Below are positions 1-9,769 of a stretch of DNA of 64,000 nt, one piece after another. Every line of letters starts with the position of its first letter. Within the stretch, counting starts at the first letter, position 1. Under the pieces are notes generated by a model. The model ran no database searches, was not told the DNA's origin, and worked only from the letters and a program-made list of their open reading frames with translations. The stretch is taken from NCBI RefSeq assembly GCF_000423565.1, contig NZ_AUIF01000045.1, forward strand, positions 36,278 to 100,277, given 5' to 3'. Position numbers and translations under genes: made by a program. The stretch is from Runella zeae DSM 19591 (GTDB lineage Bacteria > Bacteroidota > Bacteroidia > Cytophagales > Spirosomataceae).

Positions 1-241
1 CATAAATGAGAATGTCTTTGGGGCGGTAAAGAAAAAAAATAACCCCGACCAAAAACAAAATATGGTCATATCCGGTCAGCATGTGTTTAGCTCCAATGTA
101 CAGAAAAGCCATAAAAGCCGTGCCTTCATTGCCTAGTAAAAATGCTTTGGTGCTATCATCTACTCCATGGGCAAAGCTTCCAATAGCCACGCCACACAAT
201 AGCAAAATCAATACGACGCGTACTAATTTTATTTGATTCAT
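1..241 (-). CDS. HupE/UreJ-type membrane protein, N-terminal part
   Basis: Partial gene running off the left edge; 80 codons are visible, beginning with ATG at 241 on the minus strand. The product starts with a hydrophobic signal-like segment ending near residue 24 (GSFAHG), then a membrane segment containing HMLTGYDHILFLVGVIFF. The G-x-x-H-x-L-x-G-x-DH-x-LF pattern is the hallmark of the HupE/UreJ_2 family, small polytopic proteins tied to nickel or other metal uptake or to hydrogenase and urease accessory roles. No hydrogenase or urease gene is visible in the window, so the substrate is unknown. The family assignment is fairly firm; the function is inference. Confidence 0.75.
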   Translation of the reverse strand, partial: MNQIKLVRVVLILLLCGVAIGSFAHGVDDSTKAFLLGNEGTAFMAFLYIGAKHMLTGYDHILFLVGVIFFLYRPKDILIY

Positions 242-658
242 AAACCAACTTATAGTTATTAACAAAACATTACAAATAGGCAAAATATTTATAAAATAGA
301 CTTCCCCAATCATATAATAGCTCTTAAAGGCCAAGATAATTGGTTTGCATCTACAAAAATATTGACCACTACATAAAATATAAATCAAATCTTCAAAATT
401 TACACTTCTATTACCTTCGCATTTAGAGATGTAGTGATTGTTTTACCCAATACCCATTGAGTTTATTAATACTGTGGTTTTTATTCAGGATACTATTAAA
501 CTTCCCAAACGATGTTTTGAATAGTGTAATTCACCCTTTCGTACTCCGCTTTTTTCTGAAATAAAACATCCTGTATAGCATTAACCTTACCACTTGATAA
601 ATATTTCATTATGAGGACATTTAGAATCGCTATTTTTATCCTATAAATATCGAATACA
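242..658. other. Divergent intergenic region, no gene seen
   Basis: AT-rich spacer between two divergent genes. A TAnnTTYG-like element (TACCTTCG, about 413-420) faces the plus strand but has no clear TTTG partner upstream. The minus-strand open frame at 496-732 overlaps the start of the endonuclease gene and has no family features, so it is not called. Confidence 0.4.
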
Positions 659-1681
659 ATGAAAACAATCAAACTTACTACTTGGAACATTGAGCACTTA
701 GATAAATTGAGTGGAACAACCCTCAACACCAATCAAATACGCCGTCGTGATGGTATTCGAGAAGAAATTCTTACGATCTCCCCTGATATCCTATGCGTTG
801 TAGAGGGGCCCAATAGTGAGGCTAAAATTGATGCCGTTTGCACTCAGCTTTTCAATAACGAATACGTTGCCATCAAAGCTCAAAACAACGATTATGGTAT
901 TTTGGGAAACCAATGGATTTGGTTTTTGGTAAAGAGTGATTTTCCTTATTTGGCTTCAGCACGACTTCTCCCTACCCAAACATGGTATGACTACACGGGT
1001 GGCAAAAACTGGTCTGTTAATTTTTGGGGAAATTTTGAGGCAAAATCGCATTACCATTATAGACAACCCCAAGTACTTATTCTAGATATTGAAGGACAAC
1101 AAGTAGAGTTTATAGGAGCGCACCTCAAAAGCAAATTTGTTAACCAAGGCCAAAGCATGTGGAAAGACCCCGCCCGAAAACAAGAGTTCATCCAAAAATC
1201 GTTAGAAGCGCGTATCAAAATGGCGACCGAAGCCGTAAATATCCGGCAATATATCAACAAACGTTTTACCCAAAATACCAAACCCGCTATCTTTATATTA
1301 GGAGACTTTAATGATGGTCCCGGAAAAGAATACTTTGAAAATCAATATTTATTTTTCGATTTGATTTCAAACATCCAAGGTGATATTTTTTCGGCACACA
1401 AATTCTTGAACCATGCCTTGTTTGATTATGCCGCCGACTTGCGCTGGACTGTCAATTTCAAAGATTTTGTAGAACCCCAGCGCCCTCCCCAGATTTTACT
1501 TGATCATATTTTGTTTACGCAAGCATTGGTCAACCATCATCTCAAAATCACGGTTCTGCCTAACGCAGGATTAGTAGAACATGAAGTTCATGACTTTGTA
1601 AATTCTCGTCTTAATTCAAATCAAAAAACCAGCGACCATAAGCCTGTATCTGTTCATCTAACTATCAACGATGGGCAATAA
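659..1681 (+). CDS. Endonuclease/exonuclease/phosphatase-fold hydrolase
   Basis: A 340-residue protein with the complete motif set of the DNase I-like EEP superfamily: TTWNIEH near residue 7, acidic E49 in VVEG, HLKSK at 155-159, GDFND at 215-219 and SDHKP at 325-329. These residues bind the divalent metal and the scissile phosphate in this family. Members cut DNA, RNA, phosphoinositides or other phosphodiesters; the sequence does not tell which. There is no signal peptide, so it is probably cytoplasmic. It stands alone, with a convergent neighbour and hairpins just downstream. The start ATG at 659 is followed directly by the conserved first beta strand, so the N terminus is well placed. Confidence 0.85.
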   Translation: MKTIKLTTWNIEHLDKLSGTTLNTNQIRRRDGIREEILTISPDILCVVEGPNSEAKIDAVCTQLFNNEYVAIKAQNNDYGILGNQWIWFLVKSDFPYLASARLLPTQTWYDYTGGKNWSVNFWGNFEAKSHYHYRQPQVLILDIEGQQVEFIGAHLKSKFVNQGQSMWKDPARKQEFIQKSLEARIKMATEAVNIRQYINKRFTQNTKPAIFILGDFNDGPGKEYFENQYLFFDLISNIQGDIFSAHKFLNHALFDYAADLRWTVNFKDFVEPQRPPQILLDHILFTQALVNHHLKITVLPNAGLVEHEVHDFVNSRLNSNQKTSDHKPVSVHLTINDGQ

Positions 1682-1710
1682 CTTTCTTGTTCCTACTCAC
1701 CAAACCTGCC

Positions 1711-1758
1711 CCCAAACTGTCATTTGGGAGCAAGAAGGTTTTGCGTCTCTGACGCAAA
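1711..1758. terminator. Two hairpins between convergent genes
   Basis: CCCAAA (1711-1716) pairs with TTTGGG (1723-1728) around loop CTGTCA, and TTTGCGTC (1740-1747) pairs perfectly with GACGCAAA (1751-1758) around TCT. They lie between the convergent endonuclease and glycoside-hydrolase-like genes and could terminate both. No long U tract follows, so this is a probable rather than certain terminator. Confidence 0.5.
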
Positions 1759-1763
1759 GCAAG

Positions 1764-4178
1764 TTAGTCTGCCCGAATCAATGATACTTCGGCTACTTGC
1801 AAGCCTCGCTCAGCCTCTTTACAATTCCACTGAAATATCACCTCACCGTTTTTAATGGCTTGATGAGGTACTTCAAATTCGTATTCAGGTTGTTCGCCTA
1901 ATTTGATATAATCATGAATAAGGAGGCCGTCGGAGGTCATCATGCGTAGGTTCGACTTAAACCTTCCACTGTACACCACTTTCACTTTGTATTTAGCCCC
2001 TTTTTCTAATTGATCATACTTGATTTTCAAGACATTATCGTACAACACTTCGATTTGGCTCGTCCACGCTCTGGGTACAGCTGGTACTGGTGTACTCATT
2101 CGCGGAAAGCTATCAAAATAGTCTTTGGGCAAATTCATTCCATAGCCTATTCGCGATGATTGGAGGCTTTCGGGGTCGTTGTTCCAGTTGTATTTGGTAG
2201 GCAATACCCTTGCACGGCTAGTGGGATTCATAAAATGGTCATAGATTCCGCCTTTGCCAGGATAAGTTCGGCTAAGTAAACGTGCTAATGCTTGTTGCCC
2301 CTGCGCTGGGTCCATTTTCTCCACTTTTTTTAATTCACGCATCAGCCACGGCGCGTCGTTGAGGGGATAATCTAGGTTGTCAATAAAATTTCCTCGGCCT
2401 GGCATCGCTCCGTGTTTGGCGACGGTGAGCTGCGCCCCAATGCTCCGATGCAGCGAATCAGCCAAAGCCAAACATCTTTCTCTTAACGAAACAGCGACGG
2501 GTACATTCCAAGCTTTACTCAACACTTCCATCGCTTTCTGCGCTTTGGCTTGCGAGCTACCTTCGCCCGACTTCAGAATTTCGTAGGCTTGGTGTTCCAA
2601 CTGCGTTTCGTAAATACTTCTTTCCCGAACATAAGCATCAAAATACGCCCGAATCAATCCCATCTGAAAACGAGGATTAGCTAAAAGCGTTTTTGAGGCC
2701 GACTGTTCCATTTTTTGCCACCTCATCAGGGTTCGTTCGATTTGGTTGGCGGCCAATACCGGCCCCTTGATATTGGTTTCTAGTTCAGATAAGCCCAACG
2801 CGCCATCCATCGCCAAGTCTGCGCCAAAAAACAAGCGGCTGTAATCTTTCAAAGTCTCTCTAACGTCCGTTTTGGGATCCCAATCTTGGTCACTCCAAAT
2901 AAATTTGTTGACGTCGTCGTTGGTTCCTTCTGAGTAGCTTATGCTTCCAATACAATACGGAGCGACGATATTATGGAAAAACTTCTGGTCTTTAGGGCGA
3001 GGATTTACTGCTTCGCGCCCAAGCGTTACCGCCCAAGCAGGATCCCAATCAGGTTCGGGATATTGGGAAGCAATGGAGTGCGTAATATCTGGATAGTTGC
3101 GAATAGGAATCGAAGGCTTAACGATTTTACGAATTTGGTCAATGGGCACTTTTACCCAAGGGCCATACACCACTCCCCCAAGCCAAGGATATCCTTTGTT
3201 GACATGCCGAAAAAAGGAATCAAACCACGCTTTGGTAGGTTTGAAAGATTGCGGAGAAATCCAGATTTTCGCTTTTGGATGGTATTTGTTTAATAACACC
3301 GCCACTTTGTCCATCCACTCAAAAAGTTCATCAGGTTCGAGCTCGCCAGGGTCACCGCCAGGCACAAAAATCGCATCTATTTTAGAAACTGCTTTAAAGA
3401 CCGTTTCGCGGGCCAGTAACTCATTTTTTACTTTTTCGGGTGTTGTAAAGTCTTTACCAATGTTGGGATACCACATCCAGACGTCCAGCCCGTAGCGTTG
3501 GCAAATCCGCGCTTGCTCTTTGACCATGTCTAAGGTAGCGAGTTTCATGTGCCGACTCGTGGGTTCGTCGTCGGTGCCTGGTGGGAGAATTTCGATGCTA
3601 TTGGCGCCAAAAAGTGCTAGTTCACGAATGTATTGGTCGTACTGGGCTACAGTAAAGGCATCGTAAGAGTTGGTCTTGGGGCGATACCCCAACTGATGTC
3701 CTCTTACCAAGTATTTTGGACTGGTAGAAATGCGGAAATCGGCAGGAAAGCGTACCCGTCCTGTGGTAATTTCGGCCTTGCGTAACAAACGCCCTACGCC
3801 ATACATTACTCCTCTTACGTCTTTACCCACAATCACCACGGCATTTTTTTCGGCCATTGCCACCAAGCGAAAACCTTCTCGCGTGGGCAATGGCAAACGA
3901 AGTACTTCAGCTCTCAACGTCGACGGTAGTTCGGTTATATTTTTTTCCAGCATCAAATAAATATTGGCTCCTGAATTTCCCTCAAAGTTGGAAGAAACTT
4001 TCGGTAAAACGCCCGAACGATTCGCTATTTCTTCTTGCAAAACCGTTACGATTTCTTTGAATTCGTTGGCATCTGCTTGCCTCCGATTGATACTAGCTTG
4101 GGTTAGGTCTATCCACGATTGGGCATAGCCGATTTGAGAAAAAATAAAAAAGAGGATTCCTGTTAAAATACGTTTCAT
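1764..4178 (-). CDS. Secreted glycoside-hydrolase-like protein
   Basis: An 804-residue exported protein; the start at 4178 is chosen over an ATG 27 bases upstream because it gives a clean signal peptide (MKRILTGILFFIFSQIGYAQ). Residues ~20-150 resemble the N-terminal alpha/beta domain found before the catalytic barrel in GH20, GH67 and GH84 enzymes (KNAVVIVGKDVRGVMYGVGRLL). The middle part (IEILPPGTDDEP, YGLDVWMWYPN, DAIFVPGGDPGE) looks like a TIM barrel with acidic residues at strand ends. The C terminus is beta-rich. It is read in the same direction as the neighbouring susCD genes and could process the glycan they import. The exact GH family and catalytic residues cannot be assigned by eye. 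Confidence 0.65.
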   Translation of the reverse strand: MKRILTGILFFIFSQIGYAQSWIDLTQASINRRQADANEFKEIVTVLQEEIANRSGVLPKVSSNFEGNSGANIYLMLEKNITELPSTLRAEVLRLPLPTREGFRLVAMAEKNAVVIVGKDVRGVMYGVGRLLRKAEITTGRVRFPADFRISTSPKYLVRGHQLGYRPKTNSYDAFTVAQYDQYIRELALFGANSIEILPPGTDDEPTSRHMKLATLDMVKEQARICQRYGLDVWMWYPNIGKDFTTPEKVKNELLARETVFKAVSKIDAIFVPGGDPGELEPDELFEWMDKVAVLLNKYHPKAKIWISPQSFKPTKAWFDSFFRHVNKGYPWLGGVVYGPWVKVPIDQIRKIVKPSIPIRNYPDITHSIASQYPEPDWDPAWAVTLGREAVNPRPKDQKFFHNIVAPYCIGSISYSEGTNDDVNKFIWSDQDWDPKTDVRETLKDYSRLFFGADLAMDGALGLSELETNIKGPVLAANQIERTLMRWQKMEQSASKTLLANPRFQMGLIRAYFDAYVRERSIYETQLEHQAYEILKSGEGSSQAKAQKAMEVLSKAWNVPVAVSLRERCLALADSLHRSIGAQLTVAKHGAMPGRGNFIDNLDYPLNDAPWLMRELKKVEKMDPAQGQQALARLLSRTYPGKGGIYDHFMNPTSRARVLPTKYNWNNDPESLQSSRIGYGMNLPKDYFDSFPRMSTPVPAVPRAWTSQIEVLYDNVLKIKYDQLEKGAKYKVKVVYSGRFKSNLRMMTSDGLLIHDYIKLGEQPEYEFEVPHQAIKNGEVIFQWNCKEAERGLQVAEVSLIRAD

Positions 4179-4203
4179 TGGTGAATACATTAAATTAAAA
4201 ATC

Positions 4204-4225
4204 ACCCCGAACTGTCATTCGGGGT
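4204..4225. other. Hairpin in the leader of the glycoside-hydrolase-like gene
   Basis: ACCCCGAA (4204-4211) pairs perfectly with TTCGGGGT (4218-4225) around CTGTCA, the same loop as the hairpin at 1711-1728 on the other side of the gene. It lies about 26 bases upstream of the start codon and may be a leader structure or the terminator of the susCD operon. Confidence 0.45.
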
Positions 4226-4295
4226 GGTATGAGAGCCTACAACCTTGGAAAGGTCAGCAAAGTCAATATAAAAGCGAGTTAACAATCAAAACTAC

Positions 4296-4319
4296 CTAAT
4301 TCCAAGGCTTACTCGTGCC
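4296..4319 (-). repeat. Imperfect copy of the susD 3' end
   Basis: This 24-base stretch matches 4385-4408 with two differences. Both copies decode on the minus strand as GTSKPWN followed by a stop codon. It looks like a relic of a duplicated susD tail lying just beyond the real one. Confidence 0.55.
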
Positions 4320-4343
4320 TAGCTCACGCGACGCCCGATAAAC

Positions 4344-4376
4344 AACCTTAGAAAGGTTTTGAACCTTTCTAAGGTT
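4344..4376. terminator. Perfect 15-bp hairpin after susD
   Basis: AACCTTAGAAAGGTT (4344-4358) and AACCTTTCTAAGGTT (4362-4376) are perfect reverse complements separated by three bases. The hairpin begins 8 bases beyond the susD stop and is the likely end of the fecR-susC-susD transcript, though it has no long U tract. A degenerate half-copy (AACCTTGGAAAGGT) lies near 4240. Confidence 0.6.
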
Positions 4377-4384
4377 AGCATTCC

Positions 4385-6058
4385 TTAATTCCAAGGCTTA
4401 CTTGTGCCCTGAATGAGCCACATTTTGGCGTAAGGGTGATCTTTACTTTGGCCGGCAGGGATGTAATTAGTAGTTCCCAAACGCTCAACGGCCGAGTTGT
4501 AGTTGGTGAGATAGGAAGGGTCTTGATTAGGAACAGGGTACATATATCGGATGGGTAAAACTTTGCCATACTGTGCCACTTCGCCCGCCTTCAAAGCAGG
4601 GAAGCCCGTCCGTCTCCAGTCAAACCATGATTCAATACCAAACCAAGATGAAAGCCATTTTTGCTCCATAATACGCTCAAGTTTGTTGGTAGCGGCGGCA
4701 TAACTCACCGTCGTTTGTGCATAGTATTTGTCAAAATCATAAGCAGCCGTAAATACCCCTGCTTTATCCATCGAAGCTCGAATGGCTTTTTTGTAATGAC
4801 CTTCGGCATCTGTAGCGCCAAAATTGCCCGCCAAAGCGGCTTCGGCCAAGATAAACTCTACTTCGCTGTAGGTCATCAGATTCATCGTCACGTAGGTATC
4901 CGTGTTTTTGCGGTAGCGTTCGTGCAAGAAAGAAATGTACGGATTACGTTCGTTGTGGTAGGCTGTTGCGTCGTTGCCTTTGTTGTAGGCCACGGCCTGC
5001 GTAATAGGCAAACCTACTGGCAAGCCTACGTACAGTGACGTATCTACATTAGCGGCCGTAGCAGGCACATACACTACCGAATAACTTTCCCCGTAAATAT
5101 TCTTCACCGTTACGGTCGTTTCTTTGGTTACTTTGGTATCCCATTTACGCTGTACGGGTTGTACCCAACGCTGAAGGCGCGGGTCATTCAAAGCAATCAA
5201 TTTACTGACAAAGGGTTGCCCAGGCTTGAGCAGGTAATTAGGGTTAGGTGAGTTGAGCGGGCCACCCGGCGCGGAATTGTCAGCACTCGCACCCACAAAC
5301 GCCATAGAAGCATCATCGCTATTGCTTGCAAAAGCATCGGCGGCGGCTTCCGTAAATTCCGTTTGGATATTCACTCCTATCGCACTCATTTCTGAACGTT
5401 TGTCAGCCAAACGCAAGGCATAACGCAACCGAAGGGAGTTTGCCAATTTGCGCCATTTTGTACCGTCACCTTTGTATAAAATATCCGAAGTTGGGTTTAC
5501 GGCATCTTTACTTTCAAGGCTATTTAGCAATGTCACGGCTTGCTTCAAGTCGATCATGATGCCTTTATACACTGCCGCTTGCTCATCGTATTTTGGAAAA
5601 AACAAACCAGAAGAGGCTTTCAGTGATTCGGTATACGGAATATCTCCGTACAAATCTGTCAATAGCCCAAATACCACCGACCGCATCGTGAGGGCAATGG
5701 CCTGAAAAAAACGGTTGTTTTCTTTGACACCTTTTTCATAAATCAGCTGATTGTTTCGCAGGATTTCATAGTAGCCATTCCACGACTCTTGGGTCCAAGC
5801 GTATTGGTTGATGACAGCGGCCCCTTCGTTGGTACCGGCTTGCATGTACTGCATTGCTGCCCCAATTTTCGACCCGTCTCTTCCCAAACTAAAGATGGTT
5901 TTGCCCGTATTGGAAAGCACGTAGGTCATGATATAATTAGAAGAAACATCTTCGGGACTATTGGGGTTTTTGTCGATTTCGGTCAAATCTTGACAAGAAA
6001 ATAGCAAACATCCTAAGGTAAGTGCAGCTACTCCATTTTTTATTTTTATGAATTTCAT
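4385..6058 (-). CDS. susD-like: SusD/RagB-family nutrient-binding outer-membrane lipoprotein
   Basis: A 557-residue protein with a lipoprotein signal (MKFIKIKNGVAALTLGC, lipobox LLFSC), so it should be anchored at the outer-membrane surface. The start at 6058 is taken instead of the longer frame because the signal begins there. Family signs are the ITEIDKNPNSP-like N terminus, helical TPR-like repeats (VFGLLTDLYGDIPYTESLK) and NLMTYSEVEFILAEA near the C terminus, typical of the SusD_like_2 branch. It sits 13 bases downstream of susC, the usual partner whose barrel it caps while binding oligosaccharide or peptide. The substrate cannot be read from sequence. Start and reading frame are clear. 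Confidence 0.93.
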   Translation of the reverse strand: MKFIKIKNGVAALTLGCLLFSCQDLTEIDKNPNSPEDVSSNYIMTYVLSNTGKTIFSLGRDGSKIGAAMQYMQAGTNEGAAVINQYAWTQESWNGYYEILRNNQLIYEKGVKENNRFFQAIALTMRSVVFGLLTDLYGDIPYTESLKASSGLFFPKYDEQAAVYKGIMIDLKQAVTLLNSLESKDAVNPTSDILYKGDGTKWRKLANSLRLRYALRLADKRSEMSAIGVNIQTEFTEAAADAFASNSDDASMAFVGASADNSAPGGPLNSPNPNYLLKPGQPFVSKLIALNDPRLQRWVQPVQRKWDTKVTKETTVTVKNIYGESYSVVYVPATAANVDTSLYVGLPVGLPITQAVAYNKGNDATAYHNERNPYISFLHERYRKNTDTYVTMNLMTYSEVEFILAEAALAGNFGATDAEGHYKKAIRASMDKAGVFTAAYDFDKYYAQTTVSYAAATNKLERIMEQKWLSSWFGIESWFDWRRTGFPALKAGEVAQYGKVLPIRYMYPVPNQDPSYLTNYNSAVERLGTTNYIPAGQSKDHPYAKMWLIQGTSKPWN

Positions 6059-6071
6059 ATCTACCCAAATT

Positions 6072-9000
6072 TTAAAAATCAACATTCAATTTGAAACCTA
6101 TTGAGCCAGTCATTGGCATCACGTTGTAATATTCAACCCCCTGCGACCAGCTTGTACCCGTCGGACGGAAAGCTCTTTCGGGATCTAACCCCTTGATTCC
6201 GTGACGAGTCCACATGTACAAATTGTTTCCAACAATCGACAAGGAAGCATTTTGAACTTTGAAACGACTGACAAAGCTTTTGGGCAAAAAGTAAGTCACC
6301 GACACCTCTCTCAACTTGACATAAGTAGCACTATAGAGATTACGGTCAGGGAAAGGGCGATTGGCATAGCGATAGGCACTGAATGGGTCAATCCATTTGC
6401 TGCCTGCACCCCCTAAGTTTTCGACGTAAACCGTATTGCCCGCCGCATCTTTTGTAGCAAATACGCCCGGGTTGAGGCTGGCATCTTGTAGGCGTTTAGA
6501 TGCTTCTGTACTTCCTTCTGGCCAAGCATGACCACCATAGGCGGCATTTCTACCCCCAATCCAATTGCCGAGATACATATCTGGATTGGCTTTGATTTGC
6601 TCAGGAAGGCTTCGGTTAGGGTCATAGGCTACGCCCGACAATGTTTCTTCCAGCATCCCATTGTTTCCAAGAAACATCATGGTATTGGAATAAAACTGTC
6701 CACCTTGACGCCAGTCAATATTGGCAAATAAACTAAGGTTTTTATAGCGGATAGTGGGCTGAATCCCCATCAAGAAAGCATGGTTAAAATTACCAATTTT
6801 TACCAGATTGTTCGGGTCGTTGTCGGTTTGATAAAGCCCCCCACTCGTCACAATTGGGTAGTTATAATAAGGCGATGCCTTGTCTTTGACTCTCAGCATG
6901 GGTGCCATATAAATATCCCCGATTTGGCCACCTTCGTAGGTACGTACCTCTGCCCCACTGTATGATGTAAACGAGAAATACTTAATGCCTTCCGCTAACT
7001 TACGAATGTAGGTACGGTTGCGGGTCAAAGTAAAGTTCATGTCCCACGAGAAATCTTTTGTTTTGACGGGAGTCGTCACTATCCCAATCTCAAAGCCCTG
7101 ACTTTCCACCAAACCTGCATTAATCTGCTTGTTGCTTGCCCCTGACTCCACAGGAGTGACAATAGACAATACTTGGTTTCGGTTGCCACGTTTGTAGTAG
7201 GTAGCTTCCAACCCAAGGCGATTTTTAAAGAATTTGAAATCCACTCCAATCTCGTGCGAAGTCGAAATTTCAGGCTTCAAATCGGGGTTTCGGAGTATTC
7301 CGCCCATGTACATACGTTTGGCGGAACCCCAGTCTAAGGCAGTACTGAAGGTCTGCGAACGGCTGTAAGGGTCTACGTCGTTTCCGACTTGGGCAAAGCC
7401 TGCCCGTACTTTTGCAAAATCAACCCAAGATGGCATTTTCACAACTTCCGACACCAATAAACTCAACGAAGCTGACGGATAGAAGTATGAATTGTTGCCT
7501 TTTTTGAGCGTACTGGTCCAATCGTTACGTGCAGTCAAATCTAAGTAAACCAAGTCTTTGAACCCGATAGAGGCCGAGGCATATACTCCATACAGTAATT
7601 TTCGGGAAAAAGAACTCAAAGGATTAAACGTTCCCGGAGCGCCGTTGGCAATGGTATATAGCCCCGGAATCACCAGTTCGGTAGTGGCATTATAAAGCGA
7701 TTGGTAATATTGCTCCAGACGGTTTGCACCTGCCATGGCATTGAGGCTCCAACTGTTATCGAAATTCTTTTTATAATTGAGCATCAAATCGAAGTTTTGC
7801 TCTTTTCGATAGTCGTTCGAAATCGTGTATCCCCCTTTCAACGCTTCATAATTACTGTATGCTTTTTTCGATTCAAACATCTCGCTGTAAGAATCTCTGG
7901 CATATTTTCCCGTCAACGACAACTCGTTGGTTAAATCATAATCCAATTGAATCTTGGCAACAGTGCGGTCGCGTTTAAAACCCGTTAGGTTTTCATATAC
8001 CAAAAAGAAAGGATTATTTTGCTTGTCTTTGTACTTGCGCTGGGCTATGCCTTCTTGCCCTGGCAACCAATAATCGCGTAAATCATTGATATTGACCTGC
8101 GAACCTATTTCGTACACACTCCTAACGGGGTCGTTACGGCTGGCATCTATCAAAGGGCGATTGTCAGAACCCGATTGCGTCACATTCAAGCTCACAGAAG
8201 TACGGAACTTATCGGTGATGTTGTAGGCAGAGTTCAGGGCAATCGTCAAACGCGACAAATCGGTATTGGGAATAATGCCCGAGTTGGTCATGTTTCCTGC
8301 CGACAAGCGAAAATTACCTTTTTCATAATTGCCATTGACCGACACGTTGTTGGTATTTGTAACCCCCGTTTGAAAGAAATCTTTGAAGCGATTGGGATAC
8401 GACACCAGCGGGGCTTTTTGACCGTTACTATTCCACAAAACCCAGTTTTCGCCTGCATCTAGCGCGGGTCCCCAGCTTTCATTTTCGGCTTCTTCTAGTA
8501 CGTGCGCGCCTGTTTTGCCAGAGCCAAATTTGTTTTGTACTTGCACGTATTCAAGTGGTTTGTCCATTACCACCGAAGTATTCAACGATACCCCGATTCC
8601 TTTTTTACCTCCTGCACCTGACTTAGTAGTAATCAATACTACGCCACTTCCTGCCCGAGAGCCATACAAAGCCGCTGCGCTAGGGCCTTTCAAAATAGAG
8701 ATATTGGCAATGTCGTTGGGGTTGATATCCGAAATTGGATTTCCCATGTCGGCTCCCGCAAAAGAGTTGGTCATGCGGTTGGCAACGGGCACACCATCAA
8801 TCACAAACAAGGGTTGATTGTCGCTATTGAGTGAGTTGGCACCCCGAATCACCATACTCACCGACGAACCAACAGCGCCGCCCATTTGCGAAATTTGCAC
8901 CCCTGCTACTTTGCCCGCCAGCGTATTGAGCACATTGTTCTGGGGAGTTTGGGTAAGGGCCGTTCCTTCCACATTGCCAACTGAATACCCCAGCGAGCGT

Positions 9001-9734
9001 TTTTCGCGCTTGATACCCAAGGCCGTCACCACGGCTTCATCCAGTATAATCGCACTCTCTTCCAATTCCACTTGTAATGTGGTTTTGTCTCCTAGTACAA
9101 TTTCTTTGGTTTGATAACCAATAAACGAAAACACCAAGATCGAAGCAGAAGTAGAGACTTCAATACGAAACGAGCCATCACTACCCGAAATCGTGCCCGT
9201 TTGGGTACCTTTTACCACCACATTGACCCCGGGTAAGGGGCTTCCGTCGGCTTTTGCAGTCACTTTTCCCGAAATCACTTTTACCAGTTTTTTTACCGAG
9301 GCAAGGGCTTGTATCTCTGTACTTTGAGTGATAGCACTAGGCGTAGTAACGGGCAGTGGCTCCTGCCCCAACCCTGCCCATTTTGTCAGAGGCGTGAGCA
9401 AGTACAGGTTTTTATCAAGTTTTTCATAACGTAGATTAAGGGTAGAGGATATAAATTCTAGCTCTTTTTCCAACGACCCAAATTGCTGTAAGCCATAATC
9501 GATGCTTTTGTTTTCGATGGTTCGGCGATCGTACGAAAAAGATACTTTATATCTTGATTGAAGGTCTTTTAGAGCACTTTTTAGCGATTTAACATTGCTT
9601 GATTTTTGATAATGACGCTGAATTCCGGTCACTTCGCGCGAAGCTAGTAATTGGGCAGATGCCTGAAAGGCAAGACCAAAAAACAGCAAGCTCAAAGCCC
9701 GATGTCGTGATTTTCGATTGCAGAAATTTTTCAT
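6072..9734 (-). CDS. susC-like: SusC/RagA-family TonB-linked outer-membrane transporter with STN domain
   Basis: A 1220-residue outer-membrane transporter. In order: signal peptide (ends SAQ, ~28), an STN secretin/TonB N-terminal domain (~45-110), a carboxypeptidase-regulatory-like beta domain (~150-230, GTQTGTISGSDGSF), the plug with the SusC signature (GKVAGVQISQMGG, PLFVIDGVPV), and a 22-strand barrel ending in an aromatic-rich strand with terminal F. It imports a ligand captured by SusD using TonB energy. The STN domain indicates that it also signals across the envelope to the FecR protein encoded just upstream, which controls an ECF sigma factor. The start at 9734 gives the signal peptide; the longer frame adds 13 unlikely residues. 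Confidence 0.95.
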   Translation of the reverse strand: MKNFCNRKSRHRALSLLFFGLAFQASAQLLASREVTGIQRHYQKSSNVKSLKSALKDLQSRYKVSFSYDRRTIENKSIDYGLQQFGSLEKELEFISSTLNLRYEKLDKNLYLLTPLTKWAGLGQEPLPVTTPSAITQSTEIQALASVKKLVKVISGKVTAKADGSPLPGVNVVVKGTQTGTISGSDGSFRIEVSTSASILVFSFIGYQTKEIVLGDKTTLQVELEESAIILDEAVVTALGIKREKRSLGYSVGNVEGTALTQTPQNNVLNTLAGKVAGVQISQMGGAVGSSVSMVIRGANSLNSDNQPLFVIDGVPVANRMTNSFAGADMGNPISDINPNDIANISILKGPSAAALYGSRAGSGVVLITTKSGAGGKKGIGVSLNTSVVMDKPLEYVQVQNKFGSGKTGAHVLEEAENESWGPALDAGENWVLWNSNGQKAPLVSYPNRFKDFFQTGVTNTNNVSVNGNYEKGNFRLSAGNMTNSGIIPNTDLSRLTIALNSAYNITDKFRTSVSLNVTQSGSDNRPLIDASRNDPVRSVYEIGSQVNINDLRDYWLPGQEGIAQRKYKDKQNNPFFLVYENLTGFKRDRTVAKIQLDYDLTNELSLTGKYARDSYSEMFESKKAYSNYEALKGGYTISNDYRKEQNFDLMLNYKKNFDNSWSLNAMAGANRLEQYYQSLYNATTELVIPGLYTIANGAPGTFNPLSSFSRKLLYGVYASASIGFKDLVYLDLTARNDWTSTLKKGNNSYFYPSASLSLLVSEVVKMPSWVDFAKVRAGFAQVGNDVDPYSRSQTFSTALDWGSAKRMYMGGILRNPDLKPEISTSHEIGVDFKFFKNRLGLEATYYKRGNRNQVLSIVTPVESGASNKQINAGLVESQGFEIGIVTTPVKTKDFSWDMNFTLTRNRTYIRKLAEGIKYFSFTSYSGAEVRTYEGGQIGDIYMAPMLRVKDKASPYYNYPIVTSGGLYQTDNDPNNLVKIGNFNHAFLMGIQPTIRYKNLSLFANIDWRQGGQFYSNTMMFLGNNGMLEETLSGVAYDPNRSLPEQIKANPDMYLGNWIGGRNAAYGGHAWPEGSTEASKRLQDASLNPGVFATKDAAGNTVYVENLGGAGSKWIDPFSAYRYANRPFPDRNLYSATYVKLREVSVTYFLPKSFVSRFKVQNASLSIVGNNLYMWTRHGIKGLDPERAFRPTGTSWSQGVEYYNVMPMTGSIGFKLNVDF

Positions 9735-9769
9735 ATAGACAGTGGTTTGGTATTCTAAAAAATGGTAAA

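Noticed and set aside
496..732. Minus-strand open frame of 78 codons
   Set aside because: It overlaps the start of the endonuclease gene and has no family features.
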